From Formosa sp. L2A11 (lineage in GTDB: Bacteria; Bacteroidota; Bacteroidia; Flavobacteriales; Flavobacteriaceae), in NCBI RefSeq assembly GCF_009796865.1, contig NZ_CP047028.1, positions 2,480,001-2,544,000 on the forward strand: DNA of 64,000 nt. Direction: 5' to 3'. Positions 16,966 to 25,750 of this stretch are shown piece after piece (position 1 is the first letter of the stretch; each line of letters opens with the position of its first letter). Under the pieces are notes generated by a model, which was given only the letters and a program-made list of their open reading frames with translations, did not search any database and had not been told where the DNA came from. Both the position numbers and the translations under genes were made by a program.

Positions 16966-18363
16966 TTATGATAAAGATCCGATCATGTCTTCTGGTTTAA
17001 CCCATTCGTCATATTCTTCAGCAGTAACATATCCTAAATTAACTGCTTCTTCTTTAAGCGTCGTACCGTTTTTGTGAGCGGTGTTCGCAATTTCAGCAGA
17101 TTTATAATATCCAATTTTTGTGTTTAATGCAGTTACAAGCATTAATGAATTGTTTAATAATTCATTAATTTTTGAATGATTAGGTTTAATACCTTGAGCA
17201 CAGTGAATATCGAAACTTACACAAGCATCTCCTAATAATTGAGCAGACTGTAAGAAGTTTAAAGCCATAATTGGTTTAAACACATTAAGTTCGTATTGTC
17301 CTTGTGTTCCTGCAATAGAAATAGCAACATCGTTACCAATAACTTGAGCACAAACCATAGTTAAAGCTTCACATTGTGTAGGATTTACTTTTCCTGGCAT
17401 AATAGAACTTCCTGGTTCGTTTGCTGGAATAATAATTTCTCCAATTCCACTACGTGGTCCAGAAGCCATCATTCTAACATCGTTAGCAATTTTATTTAAA
17501 GAGACGGCTAATTGTTTTAAAGCTCCATGAGTTTCTACAATAGCATCGTGAGCAGCTAGGGCTTCAAATTTGTTTTCAGCAGTAATAAAAGGAAGACCTG
17601 TAAATTTTGCAATAAATCCGGCAACATTTTCAGAGTATCCTTTAGGTGTATTTAAACCCGTACCAACAGCAGTTCCTCCTAAAGCTAATTCGCTCAAGTG
17701 TGGTAATGTGTTTTTTAAAGCTTTTAAGCCATGATCTAATTGAGAAGCATATCCTGAGAATTCTTGACCTAAAGTAAGCGGAGTTGCATCCATTAAGTGT
17801 GTACGTCCAATTTTAACGACACTTTTAAATTCTTCAGTCTTTTTTAGAAGAGTATCACGTAATTGTGTAACAGCAGGAATAGTTTGTTCTACTACTTTTT
17901 TATATGCAGCAATGTGCATTCCAGTAGGGAAGGTGTCGTTAGAAGATTGCGATTTGTTTACATCGTCGTTAGGCTGAATTGTTTTTTCGCCTTCTCCAAT
18001 AACTTTACCAGCAAGTTGGTGAGCCCTGTTGGCAATAACTTCATTGGCATTCATGTTACTTTGTGTACCAGAACCTGTTTGCCAAACCACTAATGGGAAT
18101 TGGTCGTCAAGCTTTCCTTCTAAAATTTCATCGCAAACTTTTGCAATTAAATCGCGTTTTTCTTTTGAAAGTACACCTAAGTCGTGGTTAGAATATGCTG
18201 CAGCTTTTTTTAAATATGCAAATCCATAAACAATCTCTATTGGCATCGATGCAGGAGCACCAATTTTAAAATTATTACGAGAACGTTCTGTTTGTGCACC
18301 CCAAAGTTTGTCTGCAGGCACTTTAACTTCGCCCATGGTGTCTTTTTCTATACGATAGTCCAT
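16966..18363 (-). CDS. fumC: class II fumarate hydratase
   Basis: 465 residues. Iron-independent fumarase interconverting fumarate and malate in the citric acid cycle. N-terminus [20 protein letters not shown] is the family standard; the superfamily signature [15 protein letters not shown] lies near 320. An upstream in-frame start at 18411 would add 16 residues, but a perfect TAAATTTG promoter box (18387-18394) lies inside that extension, so the ATG at 18363 is chosen. Length matches bacterial FumC. Confidence 0.96.
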   Translation of the reverse strand: MDYRIEKDTMGEVKVPADKLWGAQTERSRNNFKIGAPASMPIEIVYGFAYLKKAAAYSNHDLGVLSKEKRDLIAKVCDEILEGKLDDQFPLVVWQTGSGTQSNMNANEVIANRAHQLAGKVIGEGEKTIQPNDDVNKSQSSNDTFPTGMHIAAYKKVVEQTIPAVTQLRDTLLKKTEEFKSVVKIGRTHLMDATPLTLGQEFSGYASQLDHGLKALKNTLPHLSELALGGTAVGTGLNTPKGYSENVAGFIAKFTGLPFITAENKFEALAAHDAIVETHGALKQLAVSLNKIANDVRMMASGPRSGIGEIIIPANEPGSSIMPGKVNPTQCEALTMVCAQVIGNDVAISIAGTQGQYELNVFKPIMALNFLQSAQLLGDACVSFDIHCAQGIKPNHSKINELLNNSLMLVTALNTKIGYYKSAEIANTAHKNGTTLKEEAVNLGYVTAEEYDEWVKPEDMIGSLS

Positions 18364-18386
18364 TTTAATTATAGTTTTATGAGTAA

Positions 18387-18394
18387 CAAATTTA
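18387..18394 (-). promoter_or_regulatory. -7 promoter box (TAAATTTG) for fumC
   Basis: Perfect TAnnTTTG on the minus strand, 23 bases upstream of the ATG at 18363; it excludes the longer start. Confidence 0.6.
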
Positions 18395-18538
18395 ACGATT
18401 TTGAACGTCATTTTAACACTTCTAGCATATATTTTTTATAACGTAAATTTAAGATAAACTTAAGATTGATTAGTTGAATATATTCTATAAATCTATTAAT
18501 TTAGTAGGCATTAAAATAATCAATAAAATCAAAAAATT

Positions 18539-19180
18539 ATGTCAACAATTAGATTAGGAGATGAAGCTCCAAATTTCACAGCAATATCAACAGAAGGAGA
18601 TATTAATTTTCACGAATGGTTAGGGAATAGTTGGGGAATATTATTTTCTCACCCGGCAGATTATACGCCAGTTTGTACAACAGAGTTAGGTACAGTTGCA
18701 AAATATAAAGATGAATTTGATAAACGTAACGTTAAAGTTGTTGCTTTAAGTGTAGATGGTTTAGAATCTCATAAAGGGTGGATAAACGATATTAACGAAA
18801 CTCAAAATACAACAGTTAATTTTCCTATTATAGCAGACGAAGATCGTAAAGTTTCAGAATTGTACGATATGATTCACCCAAATGAAAATAATAAATTAAC
18901 AGTACGTTCTGTGTTTGTTATAGATCCAGACAAAAAAGTAAAACTAATTATTACATATCCTGCATCTACAGGTCGTAATTTCGATGAGCTTTTACGTGTT
19001 ATAGATTCTCTTCAGTTAACAGCTTATAATAAGGTAGCTACGCCTGCAAACTGGAAAAACGGAGACGATTGTGTGGTGTCTCCAAGTATTGAATCTAAAG
19101 ATATTCCTGCTATTTTTCCAAAAGGATATACAGAAATTAAGCCATATTTAAGAATGACACCACAACCAGATTTAAAATAA
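18539..19180 (+). CDS. 1-Cys peroxiredoxin (Prx6 type)
   Basis: 213 residues. The peroxidatic Cys is Cys46 in HPADYTPVCTTELG, and the long C-terminal domain with TPANWKNGDDCVVSPS and KGYTEIKPYLRMTP identifies the Prx6 subgroup rather than AhpC. It reduces hydrogen peroxide and organic peroxides in the cytoplasm. A second Cys near 176 is probably not a classical resolving residue. It is followed after 94 bases by a 58-aa membrane protein gene with its own promoter. Confidence 0.92.
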   Translation: MSTIRLGDEAPNFTAISTEGDINFHEWLGNSWGILFSHPADYTPVCTTELGTVAKYKDEFDKRNVKVVALSVDGLESHKGWINDINETQNTTVNFPIIADEDRKVSELYDMIHPNENNKLTVRSVFVIDPDKKVKLIITYPASTGRNFDELLRVIDSLQLTAYNKVATPANWKNGDDCVVSPSIESKDIPAIFPKGYTEIKPYLRMTPQPDLK

Positions 19181-19213
19181 TTTAAAATCTTTTAATAAAA
19201 TATTAAATAGCTA

Positions 19214-19244
19214 TTGTTTAAAAAAAGCATTTAATATATATTTG
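19214..19244 (+). promoter_or_regulatory. promoter with both elements for the 58-aa membrane protein
   Basis: -7 box TATATTTG at 19237-19244 with a TTG at 19214-19216, 20 bases upstream. This fits the TTG-N17-23-TAnnTTTG Bacteroidota promoter. The ATG follows at 19275. Confidence 0.6.
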
Positions 19245-19274
19245 CCACTATTATAATATAGAAACACACCAATT

Positions 19275-19451
19275 ATGTTCGAATTTGATCAATATTTAGG
19301 CTTTTTAGCATTTTTAACAATCTTAACTATAGGGTTTTGGTTATTGACATTTTTATTAACTTTTGTAGTTCCTTATTGGATTAGTGGAGCTTTAATAGAA
19401 CATTTTAAAGAAGTTAGAGAAGAAAAGAAAGCAAAAAGAGAAGCACTTTAA
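19275..19451 (+). CDS. small membrane protein, 58 aa, function unknown
   Basis: Starts MFEFDQYLGFLAFLTILTIG, has one or two hydrophobic segments at about 8-32, then VVPYWISGALIEHF and a strongly charged tail EVREEKKAKREAL. A two-element promoter lies upstream and a strong terminator directly downstream, so it is an independent transcription unit, which supports it being real. It is probably an inner-membrane protein with a charged cytoplasmic tail. I cannot assign a family. Confidence 0.72.
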   Translation: MFEFDQYLGFLAFLTILTIGFWLLTFLLTFVVPYWISGALIEHFKEVREEKKAKREAL

Positions 19452-19476
19452 TTTTTACTTTTAAATACTATATATA

Positions 19477-19507
19477 AAAGGAAGCTACATTGTAGCTTCC
19501 TTTTTTT
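19477..19507. terminator. bidirectional terminator (58-aa gene / ybaB)
   Basis: Ten-base inverted repeat GGAAGCTACA (19480-19489) / TGTAGCTTCC (19491-19500), A run before and seven T after, between convergent genes. The innermost pairs must open to form the loop. Confidence 0.85.
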
Positions 19508-19529
19508 ATTATAATTAAGTGTGTTTTTG

Positions 19530-19853
19530 TTATTTAAACATATCCATTCCTGGAATATTAGGCATGCCATCTTTAGCTACAGCAGCTAATTCGGCTTCAT
19601 TTATAGCCGTTGCTTTTTCTATTGCTTTATTCAGCGTTAAAATTAAATAATCTTCTAGTTGCTCTTTGTCTTCAAGTAAAGACTCATCTACTTCAATAGA
19701 TTTTATTTCTCTATTAGCAGTTAAAGTCACTTTTAATTTACCATCATTACTTTTCTCGTCAACTAAAACTGTATTTAATCGTTTCTTAGTGTCTTCAACT
19801 TTTTGTTGGGTTTCTTTTAATTTACCCATCATACCCATAAGGTCTCCAAACAT
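19530..19853 (-). CDS. ybaB: YbaB/EbfC family nucleoid-associated protein
   Basis: 107 residues, typical length. [20 protein letters not shown] and the following basic/helical segment, then [25 protein letters not shown], match the YbaB fold (a dimeric DNA-binding protein). Family members bind DNA without strong sequence preference. It diverges from the oligopeptidase gene, and each gene has its own -7 box in the 50-82 bases between them. Confidence 0.9.
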   Translation of the reverse strand: MFGDLMGMMGKLKETQQKVEDTKKRLNTVLVDEKSNDGKLKVTLTANREIKSIEVDESLLEDKEQLEDYLILTLNKAIEKATAINEAELAAVAKDGMPNIPGMDMFK

Positions 19854-19878
19854 ATTTTTAATATTTTAAAATTCGATA

Positions 19879-19886
19879 CAAAATTA
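19879..19886 (-). promoter_or_regulatory. -7 promoter box (TAATTTTG) for ybaB
   Basis: Perfect TAnnTTTG on the minus strand, 25 bases upstream of the ybaB ATG. Confidence 0.55.
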
Positions 19887-19897
19887 TTTAATTTTTA

Positions 19898-19905
19898 TAC
19901 TTTTG
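19898..19905 (+). promoter_or_regulatory. -7 promoter box (TACTTTTG) for the oligopeptidase gene
   Basis: Perfect TAnnTTTG on the plus strand. It contains the in-frame TTG at 19903 that could be mistaken for the start codon. Confidence 0.55.
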
Positions 19906-19935
19906 AGCGTTAATTTAAGAATAAATACAAAGCAT

Positions 19936-21993
19936 TTGAAAAAAGATATATATCCACCAGTAGCAAAAAAAATACCAGAAAAATTAATTGCTCATAACGA
20001 TGTGAGAATCGATAATTATTTTTGGTTGAATGATAGGGAAGATGAAGAGGTTATTTCTTACTTAAATGCAGAGAACGAGTATACCAAACAAAAAATGGCT
20101 CATACAGAGCAATTTCAGAAGGATTTGTTTGAAGAAATGAAGTCAAGAATTAAGGAAGACGACGAGTCTGTACCTTATAAACTTAACGGATATTGGTATA
20201 TTACACGTTACGAAAAAGGTAAAGATTACCCTGTTTACACTAGAAAAAAAGAGTCGTTAGATGCAAAAGAAGAGATCCTTTTTGATTGTAATGAAATGGC
20301 TAAAGATCTCACTTACTTTAAACTTGGCGGTATTTCTATAAGTGAAGATAATAAATTAGCTGCCTTTTCTGTAGATACCGTAAGTAGAAGGCAATATACG
20401 CTTCAAGTAAAAAACCTGATTACAGGAGAAGTTTATGAAGACAAAATATTAAATACTACAGGAAGTGCAACTTGGGCTAACGATAATACAACCTTCTTTT
20501 ACACAAGAAAAGATGAGGTTACATTGCGTTCAGACAAAGTGTACAAGCATAAATTACATGCTAATATAGAAGACGCAGAAGTGTTTCATGAAACAGACGA
20601 AACTTACAATACATTTGTATATAAAACAAAGTCTGATAAGTTTATTGTTATTGGTTCTTCAAGCACATTAACTTCAGAATATAGATTTGTAAATGCAGAT
20701 ACTCCAGACGAAGAATTTAAAATATTTCAAGAACGTATTCGCGAATTAGATTATGGTATTGCGCATTATAAAGATAGTTTCTATGTCATAACAAATGCAG
20801 ATGGTGCAACAAATTTTAAACTTTTAAAAACAAGCGAAACACAAACAGGAAAAGAGTTTTGGAAAGAAGTTTTGCCGCATAGAAAAGATGTGCTTTTAGA
20901 AGATATTGAAATTTTTAAAGATTATTTAGTTGTTAGCGAGCGAGAAAACGGTTTAAATAATATTAGAATTATGAGCTGGGATGGGACAGAAGATTATTAT
21001 TTGCCCTTTAACAGTGAAACTTACACTGCAAATACAGGTAATAATCCAGATTTTGATAGTGATTTTTTACGCTATAGCTATAATTCATTAACGACTCCAA
21101 GTTCTGTTATAGATTATAATTTTAAAACCAAAACCGAAATAGTTAGAAAAGAACAACAGGTTTTAGGCGATACTTTTAATAAGGACAATTACACTTCTAA
21201 ACGTGTGTGGGCTACGGCTCGAGATGGCGTAAAAATTCCGGTCTCTTTAGTCTATAAAAAAGACTTAGAAATGAATGGAGAAAATCCGTTGTTACTCTAT
21301 GCTTATGGTTCTTATGGGGCGACAATCGATCCGTATTTTTCTACCGTAAGATTAAGTCTTTTAGATCGCGGATTTATCTATGCAATTGCACATATTAGAG
21401 GAGGCGAATATTTAGGAAGAGATTGGTACGAAAACGGTAAATTATTAACAAAGCTTAATACATTTTACGATTTTATAGATTGTACTAAACATTTAATAAA
21501 CGAAAAGTATACATCTACCAAACACATGTACGCTTATGGAGGTTCTGCTGGCGGATTGTTAATGGGAGCGATTATTAATATGAATCCAGAGTTGTATAAT
21601 GGTGTACTTGCAGCAGTTCCTTTTGTAGATGTTGTAACGACTATGTTAGACGACACTATTCCTTTAACTACAGGAGAATATGACGAATGGGGAAACCCGA
21701 ATGATGAGACGTATTATAACTATATGAAGTCTTATTCTCCATACGATAATGTAGAAGCAAAAGCATATCCAAATATGTTAGTCACTACAGGATTACACGA
21801 TTCTCAGGTGCAATATTGGGAGCCTGCAAAATGGGTAGCAAAGTTAAGAGATGTTAAAATAGATTCTAATCTTTTGCTGTTTCAAACAGACATGGATGCA
21901 GGACATGCTGGAGCTTCAGGCCGATTTGAAAGTTTAAAAGAGGTCGCTTTAGAATACGCTTTTCTATTGGAATTAGAAGGAATTAGGTGTTAA
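19936..21993 (+). CDS. ptrB: oligopeptidase B-like S9 family peptidase
   Basis: About 685 residues: an N-terminal beta-propeller and a C-terminal alpha/beta hydrolase domain. The catalytic triad is visible as Ser537 in YGGSAGG, Asp622 in LHDSQVQYW and His657 in AGHAGASGRFE. The enzyme cleaves short peptides, usually after basic residues, in the cytoplasm or periplasm; no signal peptide is seen. There is no ATG near the start. A TTG at 19903 lies inside a promoter box, while the TTG at 19936 gives MKKDIYPPVAKKI, which fits the family N-terminus. Start certainty is moderate. Confidence 0.9.
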   Translation: MKKDIYPPVAKKIPEKLIAHNDVRIDNYFWLNDREDEEVISYLNAENEYTKQKMAHTEQFQKDLFEEMKSRIKEDDESVPYKLNGYWYITRYEKGKDYPVYTRKKESLDAKEEILFDCNEMAKDLTYFKLGGISISEDNKLAAFSVDTVSRRQYTLQVKNLITGEVYEDKILNTTGSATWANDNTTFFYTRKDEVTLRSDKVYKHKLHANIEDAEVFHETDETYNTFVYKTKSDKFIVIGSSSTLTSEYRFVNADTPDEEFKIFQERIRELDYGIAHYKDSFYVITNADGATNFKLLKTSETQTGKEFWKEVLPHRKDVLLEDIEIFKDYLVVSERENGLNNIRIMSWDGTEDYYLPFNSETYTANTGNNPDFDSDFLRYSYNSLTTPSSVIDYNFKTKTEIVRKEQQVLGDTFNKDNYTSKRVWATARDGVKIPVSLVYKKDLEMNGENPLLLYAYGSYGATIDPYFSTVRLSLLDRGFIYAIAHIRGGEYLGRDWYENGKLLTKLNTFYDFIDCTKHLINEKYTSTKHMYAYGGSAGGLLMGAIINMNPELYNGVLAAVPFVDVVTTMLDDTIPLTTGEYDEWGNPNDETYYNYMKSYSPYDNVEAKAYPNMLVTTGLHDSQVQYWEPAKWVAKLRDVKIDSNLLLFQTDMDAGHAGASGRFESLKEVALEYAFLLELEGIRC

Positions 21994-22008
21994 ATAAAAA
22001 AAAATGCT

Positions 22009-22016
22009 TATTTTTG
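22009..22016 (+). promoter_or_regulatory. -7 promoter box (TATTTTTG) for the cysteate synthase-like gene
   Basis: Perfect TAnnTTTG 51 bases upstream of the ATG at 22068, giving a leader of about 45 bases. Confidence 0.55.
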
Positions 22017-22067
22017 TCAGGTTTTGGTTAATTCATGTAACAATGAAGGCGCTTTAATTTAGCATTT

Positions 22068-23108
22068 ATGAAATACAAAAATCAAGTTTTTGATAGCGTA
22101 CTGGATTTAGTTGGAAGCACTCCCTTAATAAAACTAAATAAAATTACGTCTCAATTACATGGTGATTTTTATGCTAAAGTAGAAGCTTTTAATCCAGGGC
22201 ATTCCTCTAAAGATAGGGTTGCATTATATATTGTAGAACAGGCCGAAAAACAAGGATTTTTAAAACCTGGAGATACTATAATAGAAGCCATATCTGGTAA
22301 TACGGGATTTAGTATTGCTATGGTTAGTATGATTAAAGGGTATAATTGTATACTCGCTGTAAGTTCTAAAGCATCGGTAAATAAAATCGATATGTTAAGA
22401 ACTATGGGAGCAAAAGTTTATGTCTGTCCTGAAAATGTAAGTGCAGATCATCCAAAATCGTATTATAAGGTTGCTAAAAGGTTACATAAAGAAATAGAAG
22501 AATCTGTTTACATCAATCAATATATTAATCAATTAAATATTGATACACATTATAAATCTACTGGACCTGAAATTTGGAAACAAACGGCAGGTAAGATTAC
22601 ACATTTAGTAGCGTGTAGCAGTATGGAAGGAATAATTTCCGGTACAGCAAAATATTTAAAAGAACAAAACCCAAATATTCAAATATTAGGTGTAGATACT
22701 TTTTGCTCGGGGTTAAAAACACAACACGACACTAAAGTATTCAACGAAAGAGAAATTTATTCTTATCGTATAGAAGCATTAGATGAAAAATTAATTCCTA
22801 CAGCTACAGAATTTGATGTTGTAGATGAGGTTGTAAAAGTAAGTCACTCAGAAAGTGCTCATACAGCAAGATATCTTGCAAAAACAGAAGGTATGTTTGT
22901 TGGGTATACATTTGGAGCTGTCATGCAAGCTGTTTTTCAGCTAGGAGCAGAGAATAGGTTTTCTGAAAAAGATGTAGTAGTTGTTATTTTTCCAGATCAT
23001 GGTTCTCGCTATATGAGTAAGATTTATAGTAATAAATGGATGAATGAACAAGGTTTTTTTGATCATTTTAATAAAGAAACAGTACAAAATATAGAATTTA
23101 TAAGATAA
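22068..23108 (+). CDS. capA: PLP-dependent beta-replacing enzyme, probable cysteate synthase (CapA)
   Basis: 346 residues of the cysteine synthase/cystathionine beta-synthase fold without CBS domains. The PLP Lys is Lys48 in NPGHSSKDR, and the substrate loop SGNTG is at 76-80. Departures from CysK/CBS stand out: GGSVKDR has become GHSSKDR, and the PLP-phosphate loop GTGGT has become SSMEGIISG at 184-192. It is immediately upstream of a cysteate acyltransferase-type gene, so I infer it makes L-cysteate from O-phosphoserine and sulfite, the first step reported for capnine synthesis. An ordinary cysteine synthase is the alternative. Each gene of the pair has its own promoter box. Confidence 0.65.
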   Translation: MKYKNQVFDSVLDLVGSTPLIKLNKITSQLHGDFYAKVEAFNPGHSSKDRVALYIVEQAEKQGFLKPGDTIIEAISGNTGFSIAMVSMIKGYNCILAVSSKASVNKIDMLRTMGAKVYVCPENVSADHPKSYYKVAKRLHKEIEESVYINQYINQLNIDTHYKSTGPEIWKQTAGKITHLVACSSMEGIISGTAKYLKEQNPNIQILGVDTFCSGLKTQHDTKVFNEREIYSYRIEALDEKLIPTATEFDVVDEVVKVSHSESAHTARYLAKTEGMFVGYTFGAVMQAVFQLGAENRFSEKDVVVVIFPDHGSRYMSKIYSNKWMNEQGFFDHFNKETVQNIEFIR

Positions 23109-23208
23109 TAATTGAGCATAATGTTTTGATTATATAGACATTGTGCTTTGTTATTAAGTTTGTTAACAACGGAGTAAAAAATTATTATGCCATAATGTCA
23201 AAAATGGC

Positions 23209-23216
23209 TAATTTTG
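23209..23216 (+). promoter_or_regulatory. -7 promoter box (TAATTTTG) for capB
   Basis: Perfect TAnnTTTG 24 bases upstream of the ATG at 23241. Confidence 0.55.
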
Positions 23217-23240
23217 CATAACATAATATTAGTAGCTTAA

Positions 23241-24497
23241 ATGAAAGATTTATTTGAAAAAATATATAAGGATAAAGGACCTTTAGGAAAATGGGCATCT
23301 CAAGCAGAAGGTTATTTCGTTTTTCCTAAAATAGAAGGAGAAATATCTAACAGAATGAAATTCCAAGGCAAAGATGTAGTTACTTGGAGTATTAATGATT
23401 ACTTAGGATTAGCTAATCACCCTGAAGTGAGAAAAGTAGATGCAGAAGCAGGAGTTGCTTACGGATCGGCTTATCCAATGGGAGCAAGGATGATGTCTGG
23501 TCATACAGATCTTCATGAAAAGTTACAAAAAGAGTTAGCTGAATTTGTCAGTAAGGAAGCTGCTTATTTATTAAACTTTGGTTACCAAGGAATGTTATCT
23601 ACTATTGATGCTTTAGTGTCTAAAGATGATATTATTGTTTACGATGTAGATGCGCATGCATGTATTATTGATGGTGTTCGTTTACACATGGGTAAACGTT
23701 TTACTTATAAACATAACGACATGGTAAGTCTAGAAAAAAATCTAGAACGTGCTACGAAAATGGCAGAACATACTGGAGGAGGAATTTTAGTGATTTCTGA
23801 AGGTGTTTTTGGTATGCGTGGAGAACAAGGTCGTTTAAAAGAGATTGTTGCTTTAAAAGAAAAATATAGCTTTAGATTCTTAGTTGATGATGCACATGGT
23901 TTTGGAACTCAAGGTAAAACTGGAGCTGGAACCGGTGAAGAGCAAGGTGTACAAGACGGAATAGATGTCTACTTTGCAACATTTGCTAAAGCTTTAGCAA
24001 GTACAGGTGCTTTTATTGCTGCCGATCAAGAAATTATAGATTATTTAAAATATAATTTACGATCTCAAATGTTTGCTAAATCATTGCAAATGCAACTGGT
24101 TGTTGGTGCTTTAAAGCGTTTAGATATGCTTAGAACTATGCCAGAATTGAAAGCTAAACTTTGGGAAAATACAAATGCTTTACAATCTGGATTAAAATCT
24201 CGTGGTTTTGATATTGGTACAACACAAAGTTGTGTAACACCAGTATACTTAAAAGGAAGTATCCCTGAAGCTATGGCTTTAGTGAAAGATTTACGTGAAA
24301 ACTACGGAATTTTCTGTTCTATAGTTGTATATCCTGTAATTCCTAAAGGATTGATTTTATTAAGATTAATTCCTACGGCTACTCACGATCTTCAAGATGT
24401 AAATGAAACATTAGATGCTTTTGATGCTATTCGTTCTCGATTAGAAAATGGAACATACAAACGTTTATCTGCTTCTGTTGCTGCAGCAATGGAATAA
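23241..24497 (+). CDS. capB: alpha-oxoamine synthase, probable cysteate-C-fatty acyltransferase (CapB/Cft/SulA type)
   Basis: 418 residues of the PLP alpha-oxoamine synthase family (serine palmitoyltransferase, KBL, BioF). PLP Lys250 is in TFAKALASTGAF, the cofactor-binding DDAHG at 216-220, and the stacking His139 in DVDAHAC. The N-terminus MKDLFEKIYKDKGPLGKW is the form I know from flavobacteria, where this gene type condenses cysteate with a fatty acyl thioester to 3-ketocapnine, the base of sulfonolipids needed for gliding in Flavobacterium johnsoniae. The neighbouring capA-like gene supports this over a serine palmitoyltransferase. A strong terminator follows. Confidence 0.75.
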   Translation: MKDLFEKIYKDKGPLGKWASQAEGYFVFPKIEGEISNRMKFQGKDVVTWSINDYLGLANHPEVRKVDAEAGVAYGSAYPMGARMMSGHTDLHEKLQKELAEFVSKEAAYLLNFGYQGMLSTIDALVSKDDIIVYDVDAHACIIDGVRLHMGKRFTYKHNDMVSLEKNLERATKMAEHTGGGILVISEGVFGMRGEQGRLKEIVALKEKYSFRFLVDDAHGFGTQGKTGAGTGEEQGVQDGIDVYFATFAKALASTGAFIAADQEIIDYLKYNLRSQMFAKSLQMQLVVGALKRLDMLRTMPELKAKLWENTNALQSGLKSRGFDIGTTQSCVTPVYLKGSIPEAMALVKDLRENYGIFCSIVVYPVIPKGLILLRLIPTATHDLQDVNETLDAFDAIRSRLENGTYKRLSASVAAAME

Positions 24498-24527
24498 GAA
24501 AAATAGTTTATTACATATAAAAAAAAT

Positions 24528-24555
24528 CCGAAACGTTTAGTTTCGGTTTTTTTTT
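24528..24555 (+). terminator. terminator of capB
   Basis: Seven-base GC-containing stem CCGAAAC (24528-24534) / GTTTCGG (24540-24546), 5-base loop, then nine T. An A run on the other side makes it usable for the convergent GNAT gene. Confidence 0.85.
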
Positions 24556-24564
24556 GTTTTAATA

Positions 24565-25683
24565 TTATTCTAAATCTTTACGATACGTTTTTCTGCGTTT
24601 ATACGTTTTAGCATCAAAATGTTTCCAAATTTGATGTGATGCATAATTCTCTTCTAATTCAGGAGTACGAATACAGTTTTTAACACCCATAGGTTTTAAG
24701 GTTTCGTAGTATTCGTTAAAGATAATGGCTGTAACACCTTTGTTTTTATATTTAGGGTCTACACCAATCAAGTAAAAAGATACTGTTTCACATTTCTTTT
24801 TAGCTCTTAATAAATGTAAAAATCCAAAAGGGAAAAGCTTACCATTTGCTTTTTGAAGCGCTTCTGCAAATGAAGGCATAACTACAGCAAAGGCAACCAT
24901 ATTCTCATCTTCATCCATAACAAATTTTATAAATTCAGGATTGATAAATGAGATAAATTTTTCTTTAAAATAAGCTTTCTGTCTTTCTGTAATTTCAACA
25001 AAAGAAGCTAATTCTGAATAACTAGAATTAAACAAATCGAACATCTGATCTACGTAAGGCATTAAATCCTTAGTTTTTGTAAAATTTAAAGGGTGTAAAC
25101 CGTAACGTTTTTTTACTAAATCATTTACTCTTTTAAAGAATTCTGGTTTAACATTAGAAAACGGAAATTTGTTTTCTTGATATTCTTTTTCTTGTATTAA
25201 ACCTAGTTTTTCTAAATGCTCTACATAATAAGGGTGATTATACCAAGTAATCATAGATCCAATATGGTCGTAGCCTTCTGTTAAAACTCCAACTTTATCT
25301 AAGTTAGAAAAACCAATTGGCCCTTCCATATATTCTAATTGGTGTTGTTTACCAATAGTGTTTACTTTGTCTAGCAATGTTTTGGTTACTTCTACATCGT
25401 CTATAACATCGAACCATCCAAAACGGATTTTCTTTTGCGATTGTTTTAAATCTAAATTATTTATAATTATAGCAATTCTACCTACTATTTTATTATTTTT
25501 AAGAGCTACAAATAAATGTGCTTCAGCATTATTAAATATTGGATTTTTGTCTTTGTTAAAAACCTCCATTTCTTGAGAGATAATAGGAGGAACCCAATAT
25601 GGAGAATCCTTATAAAGTTCGAAAGGAAATTCTACAAAAGCTTTTAATTCTTTTTTTGTTTGTACTTCTTTTAATATAATCAT
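24565..25683 (-). CDS. GNAT-fold N-acetyltransferase-like protein beside the sulfonolipid genes
   Basis: 372 residues. The N-terminal half contains a PYWVPPII and FVALKNNKIVGRIAIIIN segment, and the C-terminal part a SFYLIGVDPKYKNKGVTAIIFNEYYE block with a GNAT-type acetyl-CoA loop (KYKNKGV). Large proteins of this kind are common in Bacteroidota and are sometimes mislabelled GTP cyclohydrolase. It converges on capB. A link to lipid or sulfonolipid acylation is suggested only by position. No perfect promoter box was found. Confidence 0.6.
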   Translation of the reverse strand: MIILKEVQTKKELKAFVEFPFELYKDSPYWVPPIISQEMEVFNKDKNPIFNNAEAHLFVALKNNKIVGRIAIIINNLDLKQSQKKIRFGWFDVIDDVEVTKTLLDKVNTIGKQHQLEYMEGPIGFSNLDKVGVLTEGYDHIGSMITWYNHPYYVEHLEKLGLIQEKEYQENKFPFSNVKPEFFKRVNDLVKKRYGLHPLNFTKTKDLMPYVDQMFDLFNSSYSELASFVEITERQKAYFKEKFISFINPEFIKFVMDEDENMVAFAVVMPSFAEALQKANGKLFPFGFLHLLRAKKKCETVSFYLIGVDPKYKNKGVTAIIFNEYYETLKPMGVKNCIRTPELEENYASHQIWKHFDAKTYKRRKTYRKDLE

Positions 25684-25750
25684 TTAATGATTTCTACGTA
25701 TTCAAATATTTAATAATGTAATATACTTTGGAGTTGCCTTACAATTAAAG

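Noticed and set aside
23241-24497. serine palmitoyltransferase for sphingolipids
   Set aside because: Possible by fold, but the flavobacterial-type N-terminus and the cysteate-synthase-like neighbour favour the sulfonolipid enzyme. Not fully excluded.
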